DNA from: Pollutimonas sp963706785
Lineage (GTDB): Bacteria; Pseudomonadota; Gammaproteobacteria; Burkholderiales; Burkholderiaceae_B
Reading direction: 5' to 3'
DNA length: 64,000 nucleotides
NCBI GenBank assembly: GCA_963706785.1
Contig: CAVPNJ010000009.1
Location: 62,001-126,000, forward strand
The position numbers and the translations under genes were made by a program. Below the pieces are notes generated by a model, which was not told the DNA's origin, did no database searches, and saw only the letters and a list, made by a program, of their open reading frames with translations. Shown here piece by piece: positions 9,057-17,921 of the stretch. The stretch's first letter is position 1. Every line of letters begins with the position of its first letter.

Positions 9057-9575
9057 ATGAGTTCCCCCATGCCCGCCTTTGCCTCAAGACTGCTTGCCGC
9101 CGCATTATTAGTGCTCGGAAGTCCAGCCTTTGGAAACGCCCAGGTTAGTTGGCCAGTCAGTCCGTCTCGACTGGAACTAAACACACCCTACGGCGACCTC
9201 CAGGTCAAAAGTAGTGAGTACATTTACGAAGCCCGTCTCCAGATCGACAATACTGATGTTGATCCCGAAGTGCACGGCATCCTGAATATTACCTATGCGT
9301 TTAGCCTGCCTACATCCCAGGCCGCGTTGGTATCGATCAATAGCGGCAACAATGGTTGCCCCGTTATGTATAGGTGGGTTGTACTGGAAAAATCGGGCTA
9401 TAGAATTTCACCCGAGTTTGGTTCATGCAACGAGCAGATCAAAGTTCAAGCAAAAGGCCGACGCCTTACTTTACTGACCCCTAGCGCACAGGCCCCCAAT
9501 AAAATCGACGAGTATGTATACGACGGAAAAACTGTAAAGCATCGCTTGCACACCATAAAAAAGAATACCGACTAG
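9057..9575 (+). CDS. Exported protein of unknown function
   Basis: 172 residues with a clear N-terminal signal peptide (basic start, hydrophobic LLAAALLVLGSPAFGNA, cleavage expected after AQ or NA near residue 28). The mature part is beta-rich, with two cysteines (CPVMYRW and GSCNEQ) that could form a disulfide in the periplasm. No catalytic motif or named family is recognised. It stands alone between the small membrane protein gene and a convergent DUF1428 gene. Confidence 0.65.
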   Translation: MSSPMPAFASRLLAAALLVLGSPAFGNAQVSWPVSPSRLELNTPYGDLQVKSSEYIYEARLQIDNTDVDPEVHGILNITYAFSLPTSQAALVSINSGNNGCPVMYRWVVLEKSGYRISPEFGSCNEQIKVQAKGRRLTLLTPSAQAPNKIDEYVYDGKTVKHRLHTIKKNTD

Positions 9576-9578
9576 TAG

Positions 9579-9619
9579 CCATCCGCCGACATGAGTTAAT
9601 TCTTTACTGTGGCGGATGG
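9579..9619. terminator. Inverted repeat between convergent genes
   Basis: CCATCCGCC (9579-9587) and GGCGGATGG (9611-9619) flank 23 bases between two convergent stops. It is a terminator candidate by position, without a strong T-run. Confidence 0.4.
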
Positions 9620-9635
9620 GCCGAAAGCTGATGCG

Positions 9636-9989
9636 TCAAGTGTCTAGAATAGGCACGAAGCCACCAAAAATCATGCGTTTGCCATCGAACGGCATCTGCT
9701 CGCCCATGGCCTTCATGCGGGGGTCGGACATCATTTTCTCGTTCGCGGCGTCGCGTGCGGCCTTGGATGGATACTCAAACCAACTGAACACCACGATTTC
9801 ACCGTCTTTAGCCTGCACGGCGCGCCGAAAATCGGTGACTTTGCCATCCGGCACGTCATCTTCCCAGCATTCGACTATTCGGGTCGCGCCAAACTCCTTG
9901 AATAATGGCACCGCTTTCGTCGCGTGATCGAGATACGCCTTTTTGTTGGCTACAGGCACAGCCACAACGAAGCCTTCAACATATTTCAT
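9636..9989 (-). CDS. DUF1428 family protein
   Basis: 117 residues from the ATG at 9989, which has AAAGGAG upstream. The longer frame to 10097 has no family support. MKYVEGFVVAVPVANKKAYLDHATKAVPLFKEFGATRIVECWEDDVPDGKVTDF matches the DUF1428 (YbaA-like) family, a dimeric alpha-beta barrel fold with no established reaction. The gene lies 80 bp downstream of nrdJ in the same direction and may be cotranscribed. Confidence 0.85.
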   Translation of the reverse strand: MKYVEGFVVAVPVANKKAYLDHATKAVPLFKEFGATRIVECWEDDVPDGKVTDFRRAVQAKDGEIVVFSWFEYPSKAARDAANEKMMSDPRMKAMGEQMPFDGKRMIFGGFVPILDT

Positions 9990-10069
9990 CGCCGTTCTCC
10001 TTTGGTAGAGTTGAGGAGGCTTTTCACCGCCCCCCTTTTTTCTAGGCCGCTGCGTGACAAAGACGAGAC

Positions 10070-12919
10070 TCAGCCGCAGCTGCCTATCGCACCACATGCG
10101 GTGCAGAAATCACAACCATCTTTCTTGATTACCGCATGATTACCGCATTCGTTGCACGGTTTACCAAGCATCGTCACGCTTACTGTTGTGTGCTGTTTGG
10201 GCTCGTCGGCCACAACACCCATGGCGTTCACCGGCATCCCTTCCTCGGTCAGAATGCCGAGCATTGCATAGCGATGAATCACCAGCTGCGCCACATAAGC
10301 GACGGTCGATGGGTAATTAGCCTGTTTCTCGCTGCCAGGAACGCGCGCCAGAAAATCACCGCGGGATTCAGCATAATTAAGCAATTTGCGCAGCTTCATG
10401 CCTATCCAGGCCGGATCAACCACCCTCATATCAAGGCTTAAGAGTTTGCAGAGCCCGTCCAGTGCACGCGGGTGCGCGCCGGTAAGCCACATGCTATATG
10501 GTCGACGGGTGCCATCAGGCATCTGTAGCTCTTTCAGCATCAGCACAAAATCATCCTCGGTTGAAGGATTGCGTACATCGGCGACCCAGGCAAGCGTGCC
10601 ATCGGTGCCGGTTTTAGGCTCGTGCGGTGCGAAAAGCGCGTTCAGAACCGGTGTAGGGTCGCTGGCCTGCGCAGCAAGCGCCCCCAGGTCGTTATAGCGC
10701 CATTCAACCAGCTTCGCTAATGCAGCGGTAGCGCTGGGAACCTGTACAAGCTCGCCCTTGGGAGGCATAGGCATCTGGAAGCCGTCACCATAGGCATTCG
10801 CAAGCACCGAAAGCTTTTTGCGCAGCCAACCACGATCGTTGGCGCGCATATCGGTGGACAAGGTCTTGGCGATGGCGTCCAAACCACGCGGAGGCTGCCC
10901 GCCCAATACCCATACCTCGAAGGGCACATTGGCCTGATCGGCCACGACTACGGCGAATTCGCCTTGAGGGGTATGTATGGTTTCACTTACCCAGCCCGAG
11001 GCCCCCGCCGGAAGGCCTGGACGAGAAGGCCAGCGCAAAGATGCCAGAGGCGGAGACATGGCGACTTCGGTTAGTACCAGTCGTTTATCCTGTTCCGAAA
11101 GCGTTATGGGCTGCGGTGTGCTGGCCTCGGCCGCCGAGGTAACGGAAAGCACAGCGCCCAGAATACTATTGGGACGATAGGTGGTAATGCCCTTCAAGCC
11201 GCGATGCCATGCCTCCATGTACAAGTTCTTAAACTCGTCGTAGGGATAATCGGCTGGAACGTTTACCGTCTTTGAAATGGCGGCGTCTACATGGGGGGCC
11301 ACCGCAGCGACCATTAACATATGATCAATCGCGGAAATATCGAGCGCCGACACGAAGGCCGCCGGCAGATTATCGATGTCGCCGCCCATGGCGCGATAAA
11401 CACGATAGGCGTGGTCTTCGACGGTGTAGTCCTTTTTACTGCCGTCGCCCATGCGCTTCATTCGATTGTAAAACCAGGAAAATGCAGGTTCGATGCCATT
11501 GGAAGCATTGTCGGCAAACGCCAATGAAATTGTCCCAGTAGGCGCGATCGAAGTCAGGTGGGAATTGCGGATGCCGTGTTTGCGAATCGCATTTTTTAGT
11601 TTTTCTGGCAAGCGGGTAGCAAATCCACTTTGCAGATATTTCTCTACATCCAGCAAAGGAAAAGCGCCGCGCTCCCGGGCGAGATCTACCGACGATTCAT
11701 AAGCGGCATCACGCATTTCGCGCGCCATATCGGCAGCGAGATTACGCCCCTGTTGGGTATCGTAACGTACACCAAGCATGATCAGTGTGTCGCCCAGGCC
11801 GGTGAAACCTAGACCAAGACGACGCTTCGCATCGGCTTCACGTTTCTGCTCGTCCAGCGGCCACTTGGTGGCGATGAGTACGTTGTCCAGCATGCGCACG
11901 GCCAGTTTGGTTGCCTTGCGCATTTGCGTAAAGTCGAAGGCGGCGTCAGCCGTGAACGGATCCGTTACATAGGCAGTGAGGTTCAAGCTTCCCAAACAGC
12001 AACAGCCGTAATCCGGCAAAGGCTGTTCGCCGCAAGGGTTGGTGGCTTCGATGGTTTCACAATACGATAGGTTGTTTTCCTCGTTGATGCGATCCAGATA
12101 CAAGACGCCGGGCTCCGCGGCGGCATATGTACTCTGCATGATCAGGTCCCATATCTCGCGCGCCTGCACTGTGCGGTACACCCATTGGCCGTCGTCGCGC
12201 AAATAAGCACCTTTGCTTTTCAGGTCGCCATTGGGTTCTGTTGGATGAGTCAGCTCGAACGGCCCGCCAGCTTCAACAGCCCGCATGAAGTCATCCGTGA
12301 CGCCAACGGAAACATTGAAATTATTAAGCTGGCCTCGCTCTTGCTTGGCCGTAATGAACTCCATTACGTCGGGATGGGTCACATTAATGACAGCCATTTG
12401 CGCCCCTCGTCGGGCGCCGGCCGATTCCACCGTTTCGCACGAACGATCGAAGACCCTCATGTAGGAAATCGGGCCCGACGCACTACTGCCGGTTCCTTTG
12501 ACGATGGCGCCCCTAGGGCGGATGGCTGAAAAATTGTAGCCCACCCCTCCGCCTCGGCGCATGGTTTCCGCCGCCTGAGCCAGTGCCGTATAGATGCCAG
12601 GTTTGCCGTCAACCTGTTCTGTAATGGAATCGCCCACAGGTTGCACAAAGCAATTAATAAGTGTGCTTTGCAGATCGGTGCCCGCGGCACTGTTGACGCG
12701 ACCTGCAGGAATAAAGCCATGCTGCATCGCCCAAAAAAAGTCCTCGGCGTATTTTTTCCTTTGCTTGGGTTCTTCCACTTGTGCAAGCGCATTGGCTACG
12801 CGGGCTCGTACCTCGGCGATGCTGGTCTCGCCGCCTTTAGCATATTTCTCGATGAGTACTTCGGTAGAAATATCTTGAGGTTCAGCCAGCGCAATCGCAG
12901 TGCTTTCCAGTTGTTGCAT
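10070..12919 (-). CDS. nrdJ: Adenosylcobalamin-dependent (class II) ribonucleotide reductase
   Basis: 949 residues. It reduces ribonucleotides to deoxyribonucleotides using adenosylcobalamin as radical source, so it works with or without oxygen. Visible features are the N-terminal segment ending SAAGTDLQSTLINCFV, the active-site region NPCGEQPLPDYGCCCLGSLNL, and the barrel strand SIAPTGTISLAFADNASNGIEP. A C-terminal zinc ribbon (CNECG ... CDFCTACG) lies within the last 35 residues. The start at 12919 has AAGGACTG upstream. No class I nrdAB is in the window. No cobalamin riboswitch was found in the 115 bp upstream. Confidence 0.95.
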   Translation of the reverse strand: MQQLESTAIALAEPQDISTEVLIEKYAKGGETSIAEVRARVANALAQVEEPKQRKKYAEDFFWAMQHGFIPAGRVNSAAGTDLQSTLINCFVQPVGDSITEQVDGKPGIYTALAQAAETMRRGGGVGYNFSAIRPRGAIVKGTGSSASGPISYMRVFDRSCETVESAGARRGAQMAVINVTHPDVMEFITAKQERGQLNNFNVSVGVTDDFMRAVEAGGPFELTHPTEPNGDLKSKGAYLRDDGQWVYRTVQAREIWDLIMQSTYAAAEPGVLYLDRINEENNLSYCETIEATNPCGEQPLPDYGCCCLGSLNLTAYVTDPFTADAAFDFTQMRKATKLAVRMLDNVLIATKWPLDEQKREADAKRRLGLGFTGLGDTLIMLGVRYDTQQGRNLAADMAREMRDAAYESSVDLARERGAFPLLDVEKYLQSGFATRLPEKLKNAIRKHGIRNSHLTSIAPTGTISLAFADNASNGIEPAFSWFYNRMKRMGDGSKKDYTVEDHAYRVYRAMGGDIDNLPAAFVSALDISAIDHMLMVAAVAPHVDAAISKTVNVPADYPYDEFKNLYMEAWHRGLKGITTYRPNSILGAVLSVTSAAEASTPQPITLSEQDKRLVLTEVAMSPPLASLRWPSRPGLPAGASGWVSETIHTPQGEFAVVVADQANVPFEVWVLGGQPPRGLDAIAKTLSTDMRANDRGWLRKKLSVLANAYGDGFQMPMPPKGELVQVPSATAALAKLVEWRYNDLGALAAQASDPTPVLNALFAPHEPKTGTDGTLAWVADVRNPSTEDDFVLMLKELQMPDGTRRPYSMWLTGAHPRALDGLCKLLSLDMRVVDPAWIGMKLRKLLNYAESRGDFLARVPGSEKQANYPSTVAYVAQLVIHRYAMLGILTEEGMPVNAMGVVADEPKQHTTVSVTMLGKPCNECGNHAVIKKDGCDFCTACGAIGSCG

Positions 12920-12938
12920 GTTTCAGTCCTTGTGCATA

Positions 12939-12968
12939 CGCCAGAATTTGATCGATAGACATCTGGCG
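12939..12968. promoter_or_regulatory. Inverted repeat upstream of nrdJ
   Basis: CGCCAGA (12939-12945) and TCTGGCG (12962-12968) are perfect 7-bp arms separated by 16 bp centred near ATCGAT. The repeat lies 20-49 bp before the nrdJ start. It does not resemble the NrdR box, so the binding protein, if any, is unknown. Confidence 0.4.
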
Positions 12969-13034
12969 CAGAAAATGGTTTGTTCAGATGCCTGAAACGG
13001 TATCATGCAGACGGCCGCCTGCTAATGATGTCGA

Positions 13035-13190
13035 TCAAGAATGATCGGTGGTCATCCCTGCCAGATTCATTACCAGCTTAAGCAAATATGCCGCGATGGC
13101 CAGTAAAGCAACGCTGGCCGCCCAAATGCCGACCAGCCATGCAATACGCCGGACCCAGTCTCTTGTAGGTTTACGGGACTCTTGCGACAT
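13035..13190 (-). CDS. DUF2474 small membrane protein, cytochrome bd (CIO) partner
   Basis: 51 residues (MSQESRKPTRDWVRRIAWLV...), with one membrane helix WLVGIWAASVALLAIAAYLLKLVM after a basic N-terminus. This matches the DUF2474 group found right after cydAB genes of the cyanide-insensitive type and analogous to CydX. The ATG shares one base with the cydB stop (TAATG), so translation is coupled. It probably stabilises the oxidase or its haems. Its short length makes it easy to miss. Confidence 0.8.
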   Translation of the reverse strand: MSQESRKPTRDWVRRIAWLVGIWAASVALLAIAAYLLKLVMNLAGMTTDHS

Positions 13191-14197
13191 TAGTGATAGC
13201 CATCACCTGCTCTGACCTTGCCACGAAAAACATAATACGACCATGCCGTGTACATGAGGATGAGCGGAATAATGAGCAAGGCGCCCACCAGAGCAAAGCC
13301 CTGACTTTGCGGCGGTCCGGAGGCATCCCAGATGCTGATATCTGGAGGGATAATATTAGGCCACACACTAATTCCTAGACCACTATAGCCCAAAAACACA
13401 AGCGCCAGCGTCAGCAGGAATGGGCCCGCATGGGGGTCGTTATTCAATGAGCGAAGCAAAGCCCACGTAACCAGCAACACCAGCACAGGCACCGGGGCAA
13501 ACCAGAAAAGATTCGGTAAAGTGAACCAACGTTCGGCGATTTCAATATGGGCGATAGGCGTCCATACACTAAGAACGACAATAATCGCCAGCAACACCAA
13601 GGTTAGCGGACGGGCGAGCTGTCGCATGCGGCTCTGCAAAGGCCCCTCTGTCTTAAAAATAAGCCATGTACATCCCAATAAGGCATATGCCACGATCAAC
13701 CCAAGGCCGGTGAATATTGCAAATGGCTCCAACCAGTCTAGCGGACCGCCAGCATACGAGCGATTCACCACATTAATGCCATCGATATAGGCGCCGAGCG
13801 TCACTCCTTGGAAGAACGTCGCGGTGATGGATCCGCCTATGAAAGCTTTATCCCAGAAATGCCGTCGCCTGGCATCCGCCTTAAACCGAAACTCGAAAGC
13901 CACGCCGCGAAAGATAAGGCCCAGCAACATGAATATTAACGGCAGCATGAAGGCACTGAGAATAACGGCGTAAGCCAGTGGAAATGCTGCCAGCAGGCCG
14001 GCACCCCCCAACACCAGCCAGGTTTCGTTGCCATCCCAGACTGGCGCCACCGTGTTCATCATGACATCGCGGTCTTCCTTCCCTTGAATAAAGAGATAGA
14101 GTATCCCGATGCCCAAGTCAAAGCCATCCATCACGACATACATCAGGATGCCGAACAGAATAATAATCGCCCATAACAGGGCCAGATCGATACCCAT
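13190..14197 (-). CDS. cydB: Cytochrome bd-type ubiquinol oxidase subunit II
   Basis: 335 residues from the ATG at 14197 (GGGGATAAGG upstream). The frame from 14239 overlaps cydA and lacks support. MGIDLALLWAIIILFGILMYVVMDGFDLGIGIL is the typical CydB start, followed by NTVAPVWDGNETWLVLGGAGLLAAFP. Eight or more membrane helices are predicted. CydB supports CydA in quinol oxidation and oxygen reduction to water. It is 4 bp downstream of cydA. Confidence 0.95.
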   Translation of the reverse strand: MGIDLALLWAIIILFGILMYVVMDGFDLGIGILYLFIQGKEDRDVMMNTVAPVWDGNETWLVLGGAGLLAAFPLAYAVILSAFMLPLIFMLLGLIFRGVAFEFRFKADARRRHFWDKAFIGGSITATFFQGVTLGAYIDGINVVNRSYAGGPLDWLEPFAIFTGLGLIVAYALLGCTWLIFKTEGPLQSRMRQLARPLTLVLLAIIVVLSVWTPIAHIEIAERWFTLPNLFWFAPVPVLVLLVTWALLRSLNNDPHAGPFLLTLALVFLGYSGLGISVWPNIIPPDISIWDASGPPQSQGFALVGALLIIPLILMYTAWSYYVFRGKVRAGDGYH

Positions 14198-14201
14198 AGC
14201 C

Positions 14202-15635
14202 TTATCCCCTGTTTGCGTATGCCTCGATTTCGGCACCAACGTTATCAGGTGCTGCCGAAATAGGACGGCTGGGTGTGTGTTGTTCGCCCGGACCGCCTTC
14301 GGGTGCTGTTTGGTCCTCGTGCAACACAGGCCCTTTGCGAATCAATCTTAATATATATACAGTGCCCGCCCCGAACAAGATAAAGTAAACAATAACGAAA
14401 AGCGTCAAGGTAAGCCCAACTTCAAATGCTCCATGTGGAGTTACCGCGTCGGCCGTACGCATTACGTTATACACAACCCATGGCTGGCGTCCCACTTCAG
14501 TCGTGAACCAGCCGGCCAAAATGGCCACAAGACCGCTTGGGCCCATGTACAACGCGAAGCGCCACAACCCTGGCGACTGGTAAAGGCGCCCACGCCAGCG
14601 CGCCCAGGCCGCCCAAACACCAAGCGCTATCATCAGAAAACCGAGACCCACCATAATGCGGAAGGTCCAAAATACAATCGTGGCATTGGGGCGCGCGTCG
14701 CGAGGAAATTCTTTCAGGCCCGCAAACTGCCCATCCCAGCTATGCGTCAGAATAAGGCTGCCCATACGCGGAATCTCAAGGGCGAAATGGTTCTTTTCTT
14801 CCTCCATGTCGGGCCAGCCAAATAGCGTTAATGGAACACCTTCATTGTGCTTACTTTCCCAATGGCCCTCGATAGCCGCTAGCTTCGCGGGCTGATGCTC
14901 AAGTGTATTGAGACCGTGGTAATCCCCAATGACCGCCTGCAATGGCGCAACAATGAGAAGCATCCACATCGCCATCGACATCATTTTTCGTATAGCGGGG
15001 TTATCGTTGTTGCGCAATAGATGCCAAGCAGCTGAAGCCGCGACAATCAATGCGGTTGCCAGGAAAGCCGCCACCCCCATATGTGCCAGGCGATAAGGAA
15101 AAGATGGATTGAATATGACAGCCAGCCAATCAACCGGCACGACCCGCCCCCCGATAATCTCGTAGCCTGCGGGCGTTTGCATCCAGCTATTGGATGCGAG
15201 AATCCACGTCGCAGACAACAGCGTGCCCAATGCGACCATGATCGTCGAGAAGAAATGCAGGCCCGGGCCGACGCGTGTCCACCCGAACAGCATCACACCA
15301 AGGAACCCGGCCTCCAGGAAAAAGGCTGTCAGTACCTCATAAGCCAGCAAGGGACCCGTTATGCCGCCGGCAAAGTCCGAAAAATAGCTCCAGTTGGTTC
15401 CAAATTGATACGCCATGACCAAACCGGACACGACGCCCATACCGAAGTTAACGGCGAAGATTTTGATCCAGAAATGATAAAGATTTCGGAATACGGGATT
15501 GCCGGTTTTGAGCCAGCAGCCTTCGAGCACCACCAGGTAGCTGGCTAGTCCTATCGTGATAGCGGGAAATATGATGTGAAACGAAATTGTGAAGCCGAAC
15601 TGTATTCGAGCCAGCATCAATGCGTCTACTTCCAT
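14202..15635 (-). CDS. cydA: Cytochrome bd-type ubiquinol oxidase subunit I (CIO type)
   Basis: 477 residues carrying the haem-binding subunit. The axial His (FTISFHIIFP, His20) and the GRQPW motif (EVGRQPWVVYNVMRTADAV) are present. The quinol loop between LTLFGWPDMEEEKNHFALEIPRMGS and the next helix is short. This short Q-loop marks the CioA/cyanide-insensitive branch rather than E. coli CydA. The SD GAAGGGGC precedes the ATG. Transcription order is cydA-cydB-DUF2474. No FNR-like TTGAT-N4-ATCAA site was seen upstream. Confidence 0.95.
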   Translation of the reverse strand: MEVDALMLARIQFGFTISFHIIFPAITIGLASYLVVLEGCWLKTGNPVFRNLYHFWIKIFAVNFGMGVVSGLVMAYQFGTNWSYFSDFAGGITGPLLAYEVLTAFFLEAGFLGVMLFGWTRVGPGLHFFSTIMVALGTLLSATWILASNSWMQTPAGYEIIGGRVVPVDWLAVIFNPSFPYRLAHMGVAAFLATALIVAASAAWHLLRNNDNPAIRKMMSMAMWMLLIVAPLQAVIGDYHGLNTLEHQPAKLAAIEGHWESKHNEGVPLTLFGWPDMEEEKNHFALEIPRMGSLILTHSWDGQFAGLKEFPRDARPNATIVFWTFRIMVGLGFLMIALGVWAAWARWRGRLYQSPGLWRFALYMGPSGLVAILAGWFTTEVGRQPWVVYNVMRTADAVTPHGAFEVGLTLTLFVIVYFILFGAGTVYILRLIRKGPVLHEDQTAPEGGPGEQHTPSRPISAAPDNVGAEIEAYANRG

Positions 15636-15658
15636 GCTTGCCCCTTCAATGAAACCCG

Positions 15659-15862
15659 GTGCGATGGGCAGGTGAGCGGAAAAGTTTCGTACTGGTGCTT
15701 AAAATAGTACTCCTAATTGCCGCCTGGCTGACTGGCCTACAGCGGTTGTTGCATTGGAACTACTATGGCAAGCTTTATTTGCGCCACATCGTTCATCCCT
15801 TCCTAATTAACGAAGCGACCATCGCCGACAGGGCGCTGCGCAGGGGCAGATACGCCCTATAA
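15659..15862 (+). CDS. Possible small membrane protein, doubtful
   Basis: 67 residues from a GTG start. One hydrophobic stretch (FVLVLKIVLLIAAWLTGLQRLL) is followed by a basic tail. It fills the otherwise empty 221 bp between cydA and tctA. There is no clear ribosome site, and the stop overlaps the convergent tctA stop by 6 bp. No family is recognised, and it may be a chance frame. Confidence 0.25.
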   Translation: MRWAGERKSFVLVLKIVLLIAAWLTGLQRLLHWNYYGKLYLRHIVHPFLINEATIADRALRRGRYAL

Positions 15863-17365
15863 AGACAGTCTTTTGGCACCCGTTAAGGTTCTGTAGGCAC
15901 TTGCAAGTATAGGTAGGACCCAGATTGCTATTGAGAATAGTCCCAAACCCAACGCAATCGGCCGGCTGAAAAACATCATGAAATCGCCATCCGCCTTGAT
16001 CATCGAGAAGACGAAGTTTTCTTCCAGCATGCCCCCTAAAACGACTCCGAGCACCGCCGGGGCGATCGGAAAGTCATTTTCCTCCATCAGATAAGCGAGC
16101 ACTCCGACGCACAACATAACGACAACGTCAAAGATACTATTGTTGATGGCGAAGACGCCTACGATGCAAAATATTAGTATCAAGGGCATGAGGATATTAC
16201 GTGGAACGTTCAACACTTTCTTTGCCAACTTAACGGCCAGATAGCCCAGGGGAAGCATGATGATGTTAGCGAGAATAAAGACGATGAAGACGGAATAGAT
16301 TTCCACCGCGCTATTGGTGAATATCATCGGACCCGGCGCCATATTCTTCATATAAAGAACACCGATTACGATGGCAGTAATGGAATCGCCCGGAATCCCG
16401 AATACCAAAGCTGGGATCCACGCGCCTGCCAACGCTGAATTATTTGCAGCACCCGCCTCGACTATGCCCTCAACGTGGCCGGTACCGAATTTTTCCGGCT
16501 CTTTAGAAAAACGCTTACTGACGCCGTAAGACATCCACGCTGCTATGTCTGCACCGGCGCCCGGCAAAGCCCCGACCGCCGTACCTAAGGCACAACCACG
16601 TAATATGGATTTGGGATATTTTCGCGTCAGGCCCCACATGCCGGTAAATATATTGCCCAGCCGAGCTTTTATCTCTACCTTCTTTTGATCTGCATCTGTG
16701 GAATATCGCAACACCTCTGATATCGCAAACATGCCTACCATCATGGGTAGTAGGGTAACGCCATTAAGCAGGTCTTCGTTTCCGAAAGTGAATCGCGGAA
16801 ACGCCGCCGGGTTGTTCATTCCCACACAGGCGAGCAACAGCCCTATGAATAGCGAGACAAATCCTTTCAAGGTGCTGGCTGGCGAAATAAAGATAGCGCA
16901 GGACAAGCCAAGCACCACCAGCCAAAAAAATTCATATGAGGAAAAATTAAGGGCAAAATTAGCCAGTGCGGGAGCCGCCGCGATGAGAACGATCGTTCCG
17001 AACAGCCCACCGACAAAGGAGAAAACAATACTCGCCCCCAGTGCGGTGTCGGCCAGACCTTTTTTAGACATGGAAAACGCTTCATCCGTATAGGCAGCCG
17101 AGGACGGGGTCCCGGGAATACGCAGCAAGCAACCTGGTATATCACCTGAAGTGATGGCCATGGCTGTCGCCGTGACCATCATCGCGATGGCCGGAACGGG
17201 GTCCATAAAAAAGGTAATAGGAACCAGCAGCGCCACTGCCATGGTCGCGCTGAGCCCCGGAACCGCTCCTACGAACAAGCCGAATATGGCTGCGATGAAA
17301 ATCACGCTCAGGACGAAGGGATCGAATACTTGATGGACGGCGGCTAAGAAATGTGCGACTTCCAT
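15857..17365 (-). CDS. tctA: Tripartite tricarboxylate transporter large permease TctA
   Basis: 502 residues, the usual TctA length, from the ATG at 17365; the frame from 17434 runs into tctB. It is a polytopic membrane protein with the repeated family motifs GLFVGAVPGLSATMAVALLVP, GDIPGCLLRIPGTPSSAAYTDEA and GALPGAGADIAAW. The large subunit forms the sodium- or proton-coupled transport path for carboxylates delivered by TctC. It starts 4 bp after the tctB stop, so translation is likely coupled. The substrate cannot be read from the sequence. Confidence 0.95.
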   Translation of the reverse strand: MEVAHFLAAVHQVFDPFVLSVIFIAAIFGLFVGAVPGLSATMAVALLVPITFFMDPVPAIAMMVTATAMAITSGDIPGCLLRIPGTPSSAAYTDEAFSMSKKGLADTALGASIVFSFVGGLFGTIVLIAAAPALANFALNFSSYEFFWLVVLGLSCAIFISPASTLKGFVSLFIGLLLACVGMNNPAAFPRFTFGNEDLLNGVTLLPMMVGMFAISEVLRYSTDADQKKVEIKARLGNIFTGMWGLTRKYPKSILRGCALGTAVGALPGAGADIAAWMSYGVSKRFSKEPEKFGTGHVEGIVEAGAANNSALAGAWIPALVFGIPGDSITAIVIGVLYMKNMAPGPMIFTNSAVEIYSVFIVFILANIIMLPLGYLAVKLAKKVLNVPRNILMPLILIFCIVGVFAINNSIFDVVVMLCVGVLAYLMEENDFPIAPAVLGVVLGGMLEENFVFSMIKADGDFMMFFSRPIALGLGLFSIAIWVLPILASAYRTLTGAKRLSL

Positions 17366-17369
17366 GACG

Positions 17370-17843
17370 TCACCAGGCAACCGTTTCAAGTACGCCCCAT
17401 GGCAGGGGAACCATGAGCACACTATAAAACGCAAAATGAATCACGAAAGTCCCAACAAGTGCGACCGCCACAGCAATCGGCCAACGTACACCGAAAGCAA
17501 GGAACAACACAATCAATAACATGCTGGCGGAGACCAAGAACCCTAGAAACTCGGCGGCCACAAAGTAGAATACAAGCGATGCAGGTATTAATAAAAAGCG
17601 CAATACTGAGGTCTTGCTTTTTAGCCAGGCGGGCATGGCCATGGGTGTATCGGTTGCCCTGTTTTTGATTCCTTGCACGATTAATAATATCGAGCAGATC
17701 AGCATCCCGATTCCGATGAGCTCAGGAAATAAGCTGGCGCCGAAGTTCTGGCCGGGAATCGGCGGAAAAGACTGTGCGGCCGAAAAAATCAGCACCGAAA
17801 AAACCGCCAGCATTAGGCCGATAAGAGCATCATTAATTTTCAT
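17370..17843 (-). CDS. tctB: Tripartite tricarboxylate transporter small subunit TctB
   Basis: 157 residues with four predicted membrane helices, e.g. DALIGLMLAVFSVLIFSAAQ, LIGIGMLICSILLIVQGI and LFLAFGVRWPIAVAVALVGTFVIHFAFYSVL. Size, helix order and the PGQNFGASLFPELIGIG segment match TctB. It lies between tctC and tctA. The start has no strong SD but is the only one that keeps the first helix. Confidence 0.9.
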   Translation of the reverse strand: MKINDALIGLMLAVFSVLIFSAAQSFPPIPGQNFGASLFPELIGIGMLICSILLIVQGIKNRATDTPMAMPAWLKSKTSVLRFLLIPASLVFYFVAAEFLGFLVSASMLLIVLFLAFGVRWPIAVAVALVGTFVIHFAFYSVLMVPLPWGVLETVAW

Positions 17844-17921
17844 TGTCGCTCACAAGAAGCCCGAGGTGCCGGGCGCGATTACACATCGGCCGGCCCTCGT
17901 TTCGATTTGACGAGATAAGAA

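Noticed and set aside
12920..13034. Cobalamin riboswitch before nrdJ
   Set aside because: The gap is only about 115 bp and no B12-box-like core was found.
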